From: Pollutimonas bauzanensis
GTDB lineage: Bacteria > Pseudomonadota > Gammaproteobacteria > Burkholderiales > Burkholderiaceae_B
DNA length: 64,000 nt
Assembly: GCF_900129885.1 (NCBI RefSeq)
Contig: NZ_FQXE01000002.1
Location: forward strand, 186,001-250,000
Reading direction: 5' to 3'
The number at the start of each line of letters is the position of its first letter. The stretch's first letter is position 1. Shown in pieces: positions 44,075 to 52,710 of the stretch. Below the pieces are notes generated by a model. It was not told the DNA's origin and ran no database searches. It saw only the letters and a list, made by a program, of their open reading frames with translations. The translations under genes were made by a program, and so were the position numbers.

Positions 44075-44974
44075 ATGAATCTTTCGATCAGACAGCTCAG
44101 GATATTCGTGCTATTGGCGGAAACCCTCAGTTTCCACAAGGCGGCGGAAATTCTCCATGTAACCCAACCGACATTAAGCAAGTTGCTGAAGGAGATCGAG
44201 GAGTCTCTCGGCATTCAATTATTCGAAAGAAGTACGCGGGTTGTAAGACTTTCCAGGGACGGACAGGATCTGCTGCAATCCGCCAAAAATATAACAGCGA
44301 TGTATGAGCAAGGAATGTGCGATATATCCGAGAGGCTGAGAGAGAAAAACAACCGGATGGCAATCGCTGCTTTGCCTACTCTGGCCGCCTCCTTAATTCC
44401 CAAGCTGATTCATAATTTGAAGAAGACCAATCCGGATGCAAGGATTCAGGTTTATGATCCTGTCGCCAACGAAGTATTGGATTTGCTGCGATTGCGCAAG
44501 GTCGATATTGCCGTAACGGCGATAGGTTGCGACAGACCGTCAGACCTTTTATATCAGGAACTGTTCAACGAACAATTTGTTTTGTTTCACAGCAGCAGCA
44601 TTACTCCTGAAATAAAGCATTGGAATGTCGCTGAACTGTCTCGCCTACCGCTTATAAGCATGCCGCCTGGAACCAATGTCAGGGCATTGACAGAAACCGC
44701 ATTTCAAAGTGAATCACAGACATTCTCGCCGATCTATTCGCTGCGCGACCTGAATACCGTGGCACGTTTCGTGCAAAGCAATTGCGGCATTGCCTTGTTG
44801 CCTGAATCCTCGTTCGACCATACATCGCAGATCGGCATCAGCAAGACAAAGCTGCATGGGGCATTGTCGCGCTCGGTCGGAATGTTTACTCCGAGGGACC
44901 TTCCGCCAAAAGAGCTGGTTCAATTGGCTTTGTCTGAATTATTGGCCCTCGGAAAAGACAGGGTAGAGCCCTAG
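44075..44974 (+). CDS. LysR-family regulator
   Basis: A 299-residue LysR regulator with HTH at about 4-60 (IRQLRIFVLLAETLSFHKAAEILHVTQPTLSKLLKEIE) and a co-inducer domain with LRLRKVDIAVTAIG. Its base composition is clearly less GC-rich than most neighbours. It diverges from the SDR/SDR/CMD/Bug operon by 90 bases and probably regulates it. Confidence 0.9.
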   Translation: MNLSIRQLRIFVLLAETLSFHKAAEILHVTQPTLSKLLKEIEESLGIQLFERSTRVVRLSRDGQDLLQSAKNITAMYEQGMCDISERLREKNNRMAIAALPTLAASLIPKLIHNLKKTNPDARIQVYDPVANEVLDLLRLRKVDIAVTAIGCDRPSDLLYQELFNEQFVLFHSSSITPEIKHWNVAELSRLPLISMPPGTNVRALTETAFQSESQTFSPIYSLRDLNTVARFVQSNCGIALLPESSFDHTSQIGISKTKLHGALSRSVGMFTPRDLPPKELVQLALSELLALGKDRVEP

Positions 44975-45059
44975 GCTAAGTACATAATGTCTGGGGGAAA
45001 TAAAAAAAACAGGCGTTGATGATTACCTCACACTTCACTCAGCCGCAGCCTGCGGAATA

Positions 45060-45146
45060 ACTTCTCGGCCAGCTACAGAAAAATCGCGCCGGACTCGAAG
45101 ACCCGGATCGGCTGCGGGCCGCTGCGATCCACCAGCACGGTGACCA
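45060..45146 (-). pseudogene. Relic of the yghU-like glutathione transferase gene
   Basis: 45060-45136 matches 54841-54917 of the intact gene with four differences in 77 bases, then jumps to match 55043-55055 (CAGCACGGTGACC) across a 129-base deletion at a shared CAGC. Flanking sequence on both sides does not match. It is a degraded partial duplicate. Confidence 0.75.
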
Positions 45147-45228
45147 TCCTCTACATAGCCACCGATCAATACATCCGTATGGAAACAGTGGCTGTTATCT
45201 CGTCCGACGAAGCCCTCGATCCGTCGCC

Positions 45229-45543
45229 ATGAACCGTTCCAACATATGCGGAACAAGCGCCACGGAATCCATCTGCCCCCCATACAACCGGCTATGTGCG
45301 GCAGCTAAATCCACGCGTCAAAAGAAAAAACCACGAGCCTACGCTCCCCCACCCATAAACGCCACACTCAGCAAAAAGCCTTCCTCGTTTTGTATGCTGT
45401 GCGGTCAGCCGATCGAACGCGGCACGCTACTAGAGGAGCACCGAGCGAAGTCTCACGGGGAAATCGCTGTGATGCCCTCTACGGTACGTAAGAAACCCGC
45501 AGGCCGACCTTGGATAAACATCGTTCAAGGGGGACTACCGTGA
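45229..45543 (+). CDS. Small protein with a C2H2-type zinc finger
   Basis: A 104-residue basic protein. Residues about 54-71 have the spacing C-x2-C-x12-H-x4-H (CMLCGQPIERGTLLEEH then RAKSH), the classic C2H2 finger, inside a Lys/Arg/Pro-rich chain. The N-terminal part overlaps no known family and lacks a clear ribosome site, so an internal start near the finger is possible. It lies in the accessory region just after the transferase relic. DNA or RNA binding is inferred from the finger only. Confidence 0.45.
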   Translation: MNRSNICGTSATESICPPYNRLCAAAKSTRQKKKPRAYAPPPINATLSKKPSSFCMLCGQPIERGTLLEEHRAKSHGEIAVMPSTVRKKPAGRPWINIVQGGLP

Positions 45544-45557
45544 CTCGGAAAAAGGCG

Positions 45558-45890
45558 CTAGTTTCGTGGTGTCAAAAGCCGATTGAGTGCAGAGCGATAA
45601 GCGGCAAGGCCTTCACGTTTGTCAACGGCCAGCACCAGAACAACAAGCGCATCATCTTCCACGCTGTAAACCAGCCGGTAACCTTGCTTACGCAGCTTGA
45701 TTCTGTAGCAGTGCTGCAGATCGCCGTGCAACTCCGAACCTGGCATGTGAGGCTGCTCCAAACGTTTGCGAAGCGCCTTACGCAAGGGTTCTTTAACGCT
45801 ACCGTCTAACTCATTCCATTCAGCAAGCGCCTCAGGAATGAATTTAAGGCGATATTTTGCGTTGCCTGCAATCGCCTCAGATTTGCTCAA
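45558..45890 (-). CDS. RelE/StbE-type toxin
   Basis: A 110-residue toxin of the RelE/ParE superfamily: YRLKFIPEALAEWNELDGSV, LRKRLEQPHMPGSELHGDLQHCYRIKLRKQGYRLVYSVEDDALVVLVLAVDKRE. These are the ribosome-dependent mRNA interferase blocks of the family. It overlaps the antitoxin gene by 14 bases. Confidence 0.88.
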   Translation of the reverse strand: MSKSEAIAGNAKYRLKFIPEALAEWNELDGSVKEPLRKALRKRLEQPHMPGSELHGDLQHCYRIKLRKQGYRLVYSVEDDALVVLVLAVDKREGLAAYRSALNRLLTPRN

Positions 45891-46128
45891 GGTCCACCTC
45901 GACGGCGGTGTCCTTTAGCGCCAGGCGCTGGCGTGCGATGTCAATGAGATCCCGATCAGCCAGCTCTTCTACTAGCGCTTCAAATAGTTTGGGTGTCACC
46001 ATATAAAAAGCAGGCCGATTATGGTTCAGCACAGCCACCGGCTTTTCACCCGCCGTGCGTAACACTTGCGCCGGGTTTTTCTTGAACTCGGACATGCTGA
46101 TAGAAAAATCAGCGTAAATAGCATCCAT
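45877..46128 (-). CDS. Phd/YefM (StbD)-type antitoxin
   Basis: An 83-residue antitoxin opening MDAIYADFSISMSEFKKNPAQVL with NHNRPAFYMVTP, the Phd/YefM N-terminal DNA-binding fold, followed by the toxin-binding helix. The start at 46128 is chosen because AAAGGAGTGCGCATC precedes it. It is expressed before the toxin, with overlap for coupling. Confidence 0.87.
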   Translation of the reverse strand: MDAIYADFSISMSEFKKNPAQVLRTAGEKPVAVLNHNRPAFYMVTPKLFEALVEELADRDLIDIARQRLALKDTAVEVDLEQI

Positions 46129-46167
46129 GATGCGCACTCCTTTTTTTAGGCTACAAATACAACTCTA

Positions 46168-46183
46168 AATATAGCGCTAAATT
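46168..46183. promoter_or_regulatory. Palindromic element before the StbDE-like pair
   Basis: AAATATAGCGCTAAAT, with the perfect core TAGCGCTA at 46172-46179, lies 40 bases upstream of the antitoxin start, as expected for its autorepression site. Confidence 0.4.
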
Positions 46184-46273
46184 TGACATCAATCAAGGAG
46201 CAACAATCATTTTTTTCCGATCGCTAACCATTGTGTTGGCACCCGCAGGCGCTGGTAATCACGCATAGAAGAG

Positions 46274-47230
46274 CTACGACGCGCCCGCATGCGCATGCAG
46301 CAATTCCTGCTCGCAATACGCATGCGCCTTGCGCAGTTCGTTGCGCACCTTGGCGGGCGTGACGCCGTAGCGACAGGCCACTTCCTGGGCGCTAAGCTGC
46401 TCCACGCGCGCGGCCAGAAAAATGGCGCGGCGCTGGCGCGGCAGGCATTCGATGGCGCGGATCAGCAGGGACAGCACCGAGCGGCCCACGGCGATGGCTT
46501 CCGGGCCGGGCGCAAGATCGGGCTGGTCTTACAGGGCTGAGTCCTCCCCCCATTGCACGGCGCTGTGCCGGGTATCCGCGCGCAACTGGTCGATGGCCCG
46601 GTGATAGGCCATGCGCAGGATGTAGGGGCCGGGACTGGCCACGTGGCCGATGGCAGGCAAGACCAGGATCAGTATGGGTTGCGCCAGCCCCGCCGGCGGG
46701 GCCGAGCCGACGCGCAGCCCGGACAGCAGTTGATCGATGCGCTGATCGCGCGCCTGGCTGCCGGAGGTGTCGAGCCGCTTGTAATGCGTGACCTGCCCCT
46801 GATTACCGACCCGCAATTGCATGGCCAGGCGGTAAGCCCCAGGCCGCGTCAAGGCCGACCCGCACAGGGCGGCGATCACAATCGCCTGCAATCGCGTCGC
46901 ATACTGGCGATGTGCGGGATCGACCCTGACCCCACGCTGCGCATGTTCAACCCCGTGCCACGCAGCAACTGCGCCAGCGCCTGATCCGGCGCCATACGAC
47001 CCTGCACGGGCGAGACCTGACGGAACATGTGCACCACGTCCACCGCCATCGAAATCCCCGTCAGATGCGCAAAACGCTCCAGTGCGTCGCTCAGGGGCAT
47101 TGCTGGAATATCGAAGTCACAAGATCGGCGGCACCGGGATCGTGCGTCGGCAACGGCTGCGCAACCCCTTCGCGATGCGCCAATGCAAGCAGAAAACACG
47201 CCAGAACACAGGCCATCACCGTACGACCGA
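46274..47230 (-). pseudogene. Broken STN/TonB-like protein fused to a broken ECF sigma factor
   Basis: On the minus strand a signal-peptide-like start (MACVLACFLLALAHREG) is followed after frameshifts by an STN domain (FDIPAMPLSDALERFAHLTG), a TonB-C-like segment (RPGAYRLAMQLRVGNQGQVTHYKRLDTSG), and then, in the same frame, sigma region 2 (SPGPYILRMAYHRAIDQL). Sigma region 4 (AIECLPRQRRAIFLAARVEQ) comes after another frameshift, ending at 46274. At least three frame breaks plus an in-frame fusion show it is nonfunctional. It derives from an iron-type cell-surface signalling locus. Confidence 0.65.
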
Positions 47231-47599
47231 CTGTTGCCTGGATCACTGCTGGCTGTCGCACATCAACTCATCGCATTATTGGTGTCGGTATACATCGCGG
47301 GAAGCGCGGTTCATCCCAATCGACTTCCCGAAGGGAGTGGCAAGCATATATTATATATTTATTACATGACACGGCTATGACATTCATGCTTCTACACCTG
47401 CGTCGATCGTCTTACTTGACCAGATCGCTATTACCTTTCCTCCGACAGCCCTCGTTTTTGAAGGGTCTGATCCTGGCGCTGCCAGCCCTCGTGCCGTCAG
47501 CCAACAACGAAGGGCCAATCGCCCCGGGCACATTGGGACCGCTTTTTTTTTGCCCAGATACCGTGCTATCTATATAGGGCTGGCCAAGACATCCAGTCC
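47231..47599. other. Non-coding stretch in the accessory region
   Basis: No gene is supported. A weak hairpin (GCCAAT/ATTGGG, 47514-47536) before a nine-T run at 47543-47551 could be a terminator for plus-strand readthrough. The composition is mixed and looks like decayed mobile DNA. Confidence 0.4.
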
Positions 47600-47806
47600 G
47601 TCGCGTCCCGTGGCAGCATGGCGACTTGTTGCGCGGTTATCGGCAGGCCTGGGGCAATCGGATCAGGAGGTTGCGGCGATCAGCAGGCATAAGTCTATGC
47701 AGATGTTGAAGCGGTATCCCATCTTAGGGCTGAGGATTTGGTGGAAAAGCTGAATAAATTGGAGCTTTCAACGCGTACTATCGGCCAAGAGCAGCCGGTC
47801 AAGTAG
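47600..47806 (+). pseudogene. C-terminal relic of a tyrosine recombinase (integrase)
   Basis: SDQEVAAISRHKSMQMLKRY in one frame continues after one frameshift near 47717 as HLRAEDLVEKLNKLELSTR to a stop at 47806. This is the C-terminus of phage-type integrases, with the His and Tyr catalytic region. The N-terminal two thirds are gone. Confidence 0.65.
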
Positions 47807-47952
47807 TCATCCCCAATACGGACGCTGGCCTGTCCGCATGATCGCTAATGCTCAGGCGTTTGCGTCTTAAAAACTGTCAGGCTTCCCTCGGAAATACAAA
47901 ATTGCATAATCATGTCAATGGAAGCCTCATGTACAAATGGAGTGAAGAATTT

Positions 47953-49197
47953 ATGCTGTGCATTATCTGTCGAAAAGATAAAGACGATATGAGTGATGAA
48001 CACGTGATCCCCGATTCTCTGGGCGGCTACTATCACATATTCAATGTTTGCGAGACTTGCAACTCAAAAATGGGCGAGAAAGTCGATTCCCCACTGGTTA
48101 ATCATAAGTTGACAGAGCTGTACAGATTTGCCCAAGAGATAGAAGGTAAAAAAGGCATTGTTCCCAATCCTTTCTCCGGTATTTTTTTAGAAGAAGGGAA
48201 TCCTGACGTCAAAGCCAGGGTGGATATTAATAAGGAAGGGAAGCTAGAAGTTCTGTATCACCCGGCCATCAAGTTGACGGAGGATGCCGGAGTGGTTCAG
48301 TCCATTGAAATTGCCGTGGACTCGAAAGATGAGGGGAGGATTGACGGGATTCTTCAGAAAATCGTAACGCGTAAGGGAATTCCTGAATCTGCAATCATCA
48401 AAGGAGAACGGCGGCGTGAGATAAGGACTGGCGGAGTTGGTGGACGTTGGGAAATAGATATTCTTAAATTCAAAATAGGCCTGCTGAAGATCGCCTATGA
48501 GTTTGCAGTTGACTCAATTCCGGAATTTTTCTCTGATGTTGATGCCATAAAAATATCCGAGATTCTGAAAAATGCTAACTATGAGGGCGCTAAGGAGTAT
48601 GCAAAAATCGGTTCTGGCTTGCAACCAGAAATTTTTGAACCATTCGTCAATTACTTAGACCTTTCAAGCAGAAAACACTATTTGGTGCTAACCCCCGCTA
48701 AGTTCGGTTTGTTGTGTCTAGTTAAGCTCCACAACCTTTTCTCTATCGGTATTGTTCTATCCAAGAGAAAATTTCTGGACTTCACTGAAACCGTTATTGG
48801 CGTGAATGACATTGACGGTCGAAGCTTTCGCAAGCTTCGCATACCTGATCTCATAAACGAATGTATGGGACCGGTGCACACTAGGTTCTGCTATTACTTT
48901 CACGACGAACATGAGAGAGCCAAGGGCGAGCCAGAAGTCAATTCTCCGGGGTATCGTTACGAAGGAAATGATAAAGCCGAGATTCCTCTATATAAGAAGA
49001 ATGGTGAAAGATACCCATTTCTTGCTCATCAGCTATTGGAAAGAAGCGTTTGCCAATCACGAAAAGACGAAAATTGGCAGATTGAAGTATTCTGGTTCGA
49101 TGAGATTCAAGAATACTATGTAAAGTCGGTTGGGTCAGGAAATATGTATCGGGTCATCGCACTGGAAATGAGCCGAGAGCAAATCAGAAAGGTATAA
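47953..49197 (+). CDS. HNH-endonuclease-like protein
   Basis: A 414-residue protein with an N-terminal HNH_5-like zinc module: LCIICRKDKDDMSDEHVIPDSLGG ... CETCNSKMG (residues about 2-50), i.e. CxxC, His, CxxC. The remaining about 360 residues have no recognised domain and are rich in Lys, Glu and Ile. Codon use and AT content differ clearly from the flanking GC-rich DNA, so it is a recent acquisition. The start at 47953 follows GGAGTGAAG; an upstream in-frame ATG at 47929 is possible. It is followed by a DUF2971 gene. A defence role is conjecture. Confidence 0.72.
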   Translation: MLCIICRKDKDDMSDEHVIPDSLGGYYHIFNVCETCNSKMGEKVDSPLVNHKLTELYRFAQEIEGKKGIVPNPFSGIFLEEGNPDVKARVDINKEGKLEVLYHPAIKLTEDAGVVQSIEIAVDSKDEGRIDGILQKIVTRKGIPESAIIKGERRREIRTGGVGGRWEIDILKFKIGLLKIAYEFAVDSIPEFFSDVDAIKISEILKNANYEGAKEYAKIGSGLQPEIFEPFVNYLDLSSRKHYLVLTPAKFGLLCLVKLHNLFSIGIVLSKRKFLDFTETVIGVNDIDGRSFRKLRIPDLINECMGPVHTRFCYYFHDEHERAKGEPEVNSPGYRYEGNDKAEIPLYKKNGERYPFLAHQLLERSVCQSRKDENWQIEVFWFDEIQEYYVKSVGSGNMYRVIALEMSREQIRKV

Positions 49198-49313
49198 AAA
49201 GGCGGTTCGCTGACCGTCCGCTCCGGGTCGGATTTGGACATCTGTCTTTGGCTACAATCGGCCAAATGCGGTCAGTCCCCGAATTATGATTATTTCAACT
49301 GCCAAGAGTTCGC

Positions 49314-50162
49314 ATGGATATTCATCACTACACTAAAGCAGCCACTCTTCCTCTTATCCTTAAAAGCGGAAAAATCCGTTTCACGCGTGCGGACTGTCTT
49401 GATGATAAAAGTGAGATGCCATTTAAGACCATGCACATCGACCCACGGAATTTCTTTGTCAGCTCTTGGACTCACAAGGCCAGTGAGCAATCTGGCCAAT
49501 GGTACCGATATGCTGACGCTCACGCTGGCGTGAGAATCACAATGCCGAGCCCACCGTTCGAGTTTCAGAATGTCAATATAGATTTCTACCGAGAAAGCAG
49601 AAGAGGTGAGTTTGCAGGCAAGAAATTCGGCATTCAGGTCAAAGATGTAGCACTACCGTACTCTGTGTCTAGCATGTTCGGTGACGGTTATGTGCTGTCT
49701 CCTTGCAGCGGCAATATACAGGATGACTTTGGAGGGAAAGTTGTCTATGTCCCTGACCCAGCTGCGCATGTGAAAAGGTTTATATCTAACAATGCCGACG
49801 GTACGACCATAGTAGGGGGGGCCCAGTTGGCGCGCATCAAATCAACTCCATGGGAAGATCAGGCTGAGTATCGGTTTGTACTTATGGCGATCGCAGGGCC
49901 CCAGTTAAGCTACGTAGAATCTCCTAGTGACTATCGGATAGCTCTGTATGACCTTATCGAGGCTAATGCCATCGCAGCCCGCCCTATGCCGCCTCCAGCG
50001 ATAATGTCCATTGATCTACCAATTACAGCAGCAGCACTGGACAGTCTTGTCGTTACTTTGGGGTCCAACATCACAGAGGAGGATCGTGATTTGGTGACCC
50101 AAGCGGTTGAGCGATACGCGCCTCGAGCCGAGATAGTCGGTAGCAGGCTAGTAACTCGCTGA
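49314..50162 (+). CDS. DUF2971 domain protein
   Basis: A 282-residue protein opening MDIHHYTKAATLPLILKSGKIRFTRADCLDDKSEM, the defining N-terminal block of DUF2971, and later containing VLMAIAGPQL. The family is widespread in genomic islands and has no known activity. It lies 117 bases after the HNH-like gene on the same strand and is also AT-rich, so the two may have arrived together. Confidence 0.78.
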   Translation: MDIHHYTKAATLPLILKSGKIRFTRADCLDDKSEMPFKTMHIDPRNFFVSSWTHKASEQSGQWYRYADAHAGVRITMPSPPFEFQNVNIDFYRESRRGEFAGKKFGIQVKDVALPYSVSSMFGDGYVLSPCSGNIQDDFGGKVVYVPDPAAHVKRFISNNADGTTIVGGAQLARIKSTPWEDQAEYRFVLMAIAGPQLSYVESPSDYRIALYDLIEANAIAARPMPPPAIMSIDLPITAAALDSLVVTLGSNITEEDRDLVTQAVERYAPRAEIVGSRLVTR

Positions 50163-50228
50163 ATGGTAATCCCCCATAAAATCACAGTGAACCGAAATAG
50201 AATTTCCCACAACAAGGAAATTCAAGAA

Positions 50229-50300
50229 ATGAAGCAATCCCGATTTACCGACAGCCAGATTATGGCGATCCTCAAACAAGCCGAAGCCGGTATCCAGTAG
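50229..50300 (+). pseudogene. Truncated IS3-family transposase OrfA
   Basis: The 23-codon ORF MKQSRFTDSQIMAILKQAEAG ends in an early stop. It is the N-terminus of IS3-type OrfA helix-turn-helix proteins. A ribosome site AAGGAAATTCAAGA is retained; the rest of the element is missing. Confidence 0.75.
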
Positions 50301-50321
50301 GATGCTAGTGCAGGATAATGT

Positions 50322-50612
50322 TCAGGCTGGCGTCACGCTAAGACGCAATCCGACCGCATGAAGTAATTTATACACTGTTGCAAGCGTCGGGTTCCCCTTG
50401 CCAGACAAGGCCCGAAATAGCGTCTTCTCACCCAACTCCGCCCGTCGGGCGACTTCCGCCATGCCATGCGCCTTGGCAATCTGCCGCAAAGCCACCAGTA
50501 GGGGCGCCGGATCATCCAACTCAATAACCGCTTCCAGATAGGCGGCGGCCTCGACAGGATTTCGCATTGCCGCGATGGTCGATGCTTCGTAGCTTTTATC
50601 ACGTGCTTTCAT
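50322..50612 (-). CDS. HI1420-type addiction-module antidote (HTH)
   Basis: A 96-residue antitoxin. N-terminal ...RNPVEAAAYLEAVIELDDPAPLLVALRQIAKAHGM is followed by an HTH (AEVARRAELGEKTLFRALSG) and GNPTLATVYKLLHAVGLRLSV, the standard blocks of the dnstrm_HI1420 antitoxin family. It is transcribed after its toxin, a reversed gene order typical of the family. Confidence 0.88.
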   Translation of the reverse strand: MKARDKSYEASTIAAMRNPVEAAAYLEAVIELDDPAPLLVALRQIAKAHGMAEVARRAELGEKTLFRALSGKGNPTLATVYKLLHAVGLRLSVTPA

Positions 50613-50629
50613 GGTTCACCTCGTTCACG

Positions 50630-50931
50630 CTAATCATTTAAATACGCCAAGGCGCTGTTGATCGCCCCGCGTTGACCAGACTTGTCGCTGCCACAAAGCA
50701 GCAGAACGACAACCGGCCCCTGACGACTCAAATAGACGCGGTAGCCCGGACCGTGATCGATGCGTAGTTCCTGCACACCATCACGCAGAGGCCTGCAGTC
50801 ACCAAAATTGCCAGCTTGGACACGCGCCAGCCGTGCCCGGATACGAGCACGGGCTTGCACATCCTTCAAATTGGTCAACCACTCAACGGTGCTCTACCAT
50901 CCACCGTCTGATAGATTCTCGGCGTTATCAC
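50630..50931 (-). pseudogene. HI1419-type toxin with a 5' frameshift
   Basis: The main frame (from a TTG at 50878) encodes NLKDVQARARIRARLARV ... LRIDHGPGYRVYLSRQGPVVVLLLCG, a RelE-superfamily toxin. The expected N-terminus is present in another frame from a GTG near 50931 (ITPRIYQTVDGRAPL), so one base has been lost around 50885-50890. Either the toxin is dead or translation restarts at the TTG. The antitoxin remains intact. Confidence 0.65.
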
Positions 50932-50934
50932 AAT

Positions 50935-50952
50935 AGTATCTTAAAAGATACT
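50935..50952. promoter_or_regulatory. 18-bp perfect palindrome, toxin-antitoxin operator
   Basis: AGTATCTTAAAAGATACT lies directly at the 5' end of the toxin-antitoxin transcript. A perfect 8-bp-arm palindrome at this place is the expected binding site for the HTH antitoxin. Confidence 0.65.
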
Positions 50953-51178
50953 TACTGGGTAGCACTTCGCCCTACTATCATGGACGACTATGCCTTCGAC
51001 GAATCAGCGTGTTTCGTTCCGGGCGGAAGGGCGAGTGACTTCCACCGACCGAGGCTGTGCGAAAACGTTTATCGAATTGCCTCTCTTTCAGACTCGACCT
51101 CTCAGATCGCTTCAGAATCTATTTTCCTGATTCCGGCAAGGGTTCAAGCAACCCTGAAAATGTTCACTCGAAGAGTTT

Positions 51179-51298
51179 TCACACATCTTCAAGATCCTCC
51201 GGCGTCAATACCTGTTTAGCGATCAATCGGGAAGCGGCATCGCTTTGCCATGCCGGCAGCCCTTGGGTCCACACCAGAATTTCTTGCAATATTGTCAT
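51179..51298 (-). pseudogene. N-terminal fragment of an AAA-ATPase-like protein
   Basis: A 39-codon ORF with a good ribosome site (GAGGGAGGGCGGCA) reads LQEILVWTQGLPAWQSDAAS ... LTPEDLEDV. This resembles the N-terminus of large AAA ATPases found in defence islands, and it stops before any Walker motif. It is likely a truncated remnant. Identification rests on motif memory and is tentative. Confidence 0.35.
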
Positions 51299-51616
51299 TG
51301 CCGCCCTCCCTCAGTTAGCTAGGCATGCGAATACAATTTACCATGAGATTCCAATTGAGACAGAATGTAATTTTCCAGCAGTAAGGTCTCTGGGCCCACT
51401 TGAGGCTTGTCTCAGACAGGTCAGATAACACTAAATTTATTTTAGAATCAATAGGTTAGATTAAAAACCTAGCCAATGATGTTCCACACGGTTTCAGTAG
51501 ATCCCGACGTTGCGTGTCCTCCGAGGCGTACCCTAAACTTGGAGCACTTTGAGTTTTATTGGGGGTGCACCAATGTGATTACTAATCGACTTACAAGTCC
51601 AATCTTCTATTCCACG
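51299..51616. other. AT-rich non-coding stretch
   Basis: No gene is supported; frames are broken and base composition is AT-rich. A small inverted repeat TTGTCTCAGACA lies near 51409-51420. It joins two gene relics and looks like decayed island DNA. Confidence 0.45.
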
Positions 51617-51751
51617 CAACAAGGAATACTTGCTTAACGACAGCGATGGCCTCTACCTGCGTGTGTCCAAGGACGAACAGGGCGGCAGCTACGACCGCGC
51701 CATCTTTCCGGCCCTGCGCAAGGAAATGGCGCAGCAAGGGGCCGATTCCTG
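51617..51751 (+). pseudogene. N-terminal relic of a P4-type integrase
   Basis: NKEYLLNDSDGLYLRVSKDEQ resembles the DUF4102 arm-binding start of P4-like integrases (LSDGGGLYLRV). The following GGSYDRAIFPALRKEM belongs to something else, so the frame is chimeric. There is no start codon. Confidence 0.4.
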
Positions 51752-51880
51752 AACGACCGTCAAGCGGGCAAGATGCCAAGCTTGGCGAAAACGTCGTGTT
51801 GTTCAAGCGGAGCACAAGCCTGAATCCCCAAACGAAGGGAACACTACTCCTCAAAACATCCCAGAAATGGTATATTGAAC

Positions 51881-52249
51881 ATGAATTCATTCCCAGAAAG
51901 GCCGCTAGTCTGGCTCGGTAGCAGCAAGAAAAATCTGTTAGCCCTGCCGATTGCCGTACGCAAGTTTTTCGGCCATGCGCTTAATGCCGCCCAACACGGC
52001 GAACAACACGAAGCAGCAAAGGTGCTGAAAGGGTTTGGCGGAGCCGGTGTATTAGAAATTGTCGAAAACGACACGGGCGGCACATACCGGGCCGTCTACA
52101 CCGTGCGTTTCGCCGAAGCCGTCTTTGTTTTGCACGTCTTTCAAAAGAAGAGTAAATACGGAATTGAAACGCCGAAAACAGAGATGGAGATTATCCGCCA
52201 GTGCTTGAAGGTCGCCGCGATCGTCGCGCAGGAGTTGAGAAATGAATAA
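51881..52249 (+). CDS. Gp49/HigB-like toxin
   Basis: A 122-residue RelE-superfamily protein of the Gp49-like type: LVWLGSSKKNLLALPIAVRKFFGHALNAAQHGE, then GAGVLEIVENDTGGTYRAVYTVRFAEAVFVLHVFQKKSKYGIETP. The catalytic basic patch is in KKSKYG. It overlaps the antitoxin gene by eight bases, with toxin first as in HigBA systems. Confidence 0.87.
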   Translation: MNSFPERPLVWLGSSKKNLLALPIAVRKFFGHALNAAQHGEQHEAAKVLKGFGGAGVLEIVENDTGGTYRAVYTVRFAEAVFVLHVFQKKSKYGIETPKTEMEIIRQCLKVAAIVAQELRNE

Positions 52250-52577
52250 ACGCATCATTGAAGGCATTGAAGTCGAGGTGGGTTCCAGCAATGTATTTGC
52301 CGATCTGGACCTGCCCGACGCCGACAAGCTCAAGATCAAATCTGGGCTGACTGTTCAGATTGCCAAGGCCATCTGCGAGCAAGGATTAACCCAGGCCGAG
52401 GCAGCAAACCGGATGGGCCTGACACAGCCCAAGGTATCGAGCCTGCTGCGCGGAGAATTCTCGAACTTCTCCGAGCGTAAACTCATGGACTGTCTGAACC
52501 GTCTGGGCTATGACATTGAAATTCGCGTGCGCGAAACGACGGAGCCAGTCGGCCATCTGGTGTTGACTCACGCCTAA
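52242..52577 (+). CDS. HigA-like XRE antitoxin
   Basis: A 111-residue antitoxin with XRE-type HTH (LTQAEAANRMGLTQPKVSSLLRGEFSNFSERKLM, about 48-81) after an N-terminal segment VFADLDLPDADKLKIKSGL that recurs in Gp49-linked antitoxins. It would neutralise the upstream toxin and repress the operon. Confidence 0.88.
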   Translation: MNKRIIEGIEVEVGSSNVFADLDLPDADKLKIKSGLTVQIAKAICEQGLTQAEAANRMGLTQPKVSSLLRGEFSNFSERKLMDCLNRLGYDIEIRVRETTEPVGHLVLTHA

Positions 52578-52710
52578 GGCGATAGTCTAGCCACCATGCT
52601 TCGCCTTCTACATCATCGGGCTCAAACTCACGACGAGTAGCTGCGGCAATACGTCGGAATTTGCCACGATATTTCTTCGCAAAATGAATAAACTGCGCCT
52701 CGTTATTCAT
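52576..52710 (-). pseudogene. Truncated ORF of unknown family
   Basis: A start at 52710 leads to NEAQFIHFAKKYRGKFRRIA and DDVEGEAWWLDYRL, which looks like a genuine protein N-terminus, possibly sigma-region-2-like. Beyond about 45 codons it runs antisense into the antitoxin gene and loses protein character. It is probably a truncated gene. Confidence 0.35.

Noticed and set aside
47514-47551. Hairpin plus nine-T run as a terminator
   Set aside because: The stem is short (about 5-6 pairs with a 12-base loop) and no gene on the plus strand ends nearby, so it is only noted as weak.
50833-51219. Plus-strand ORF of 128 codons opposite the toxin gene
   Set aside because: It runs through the palindromic operator and the toxin's 5' end in antisense, without ribosome site or motif.
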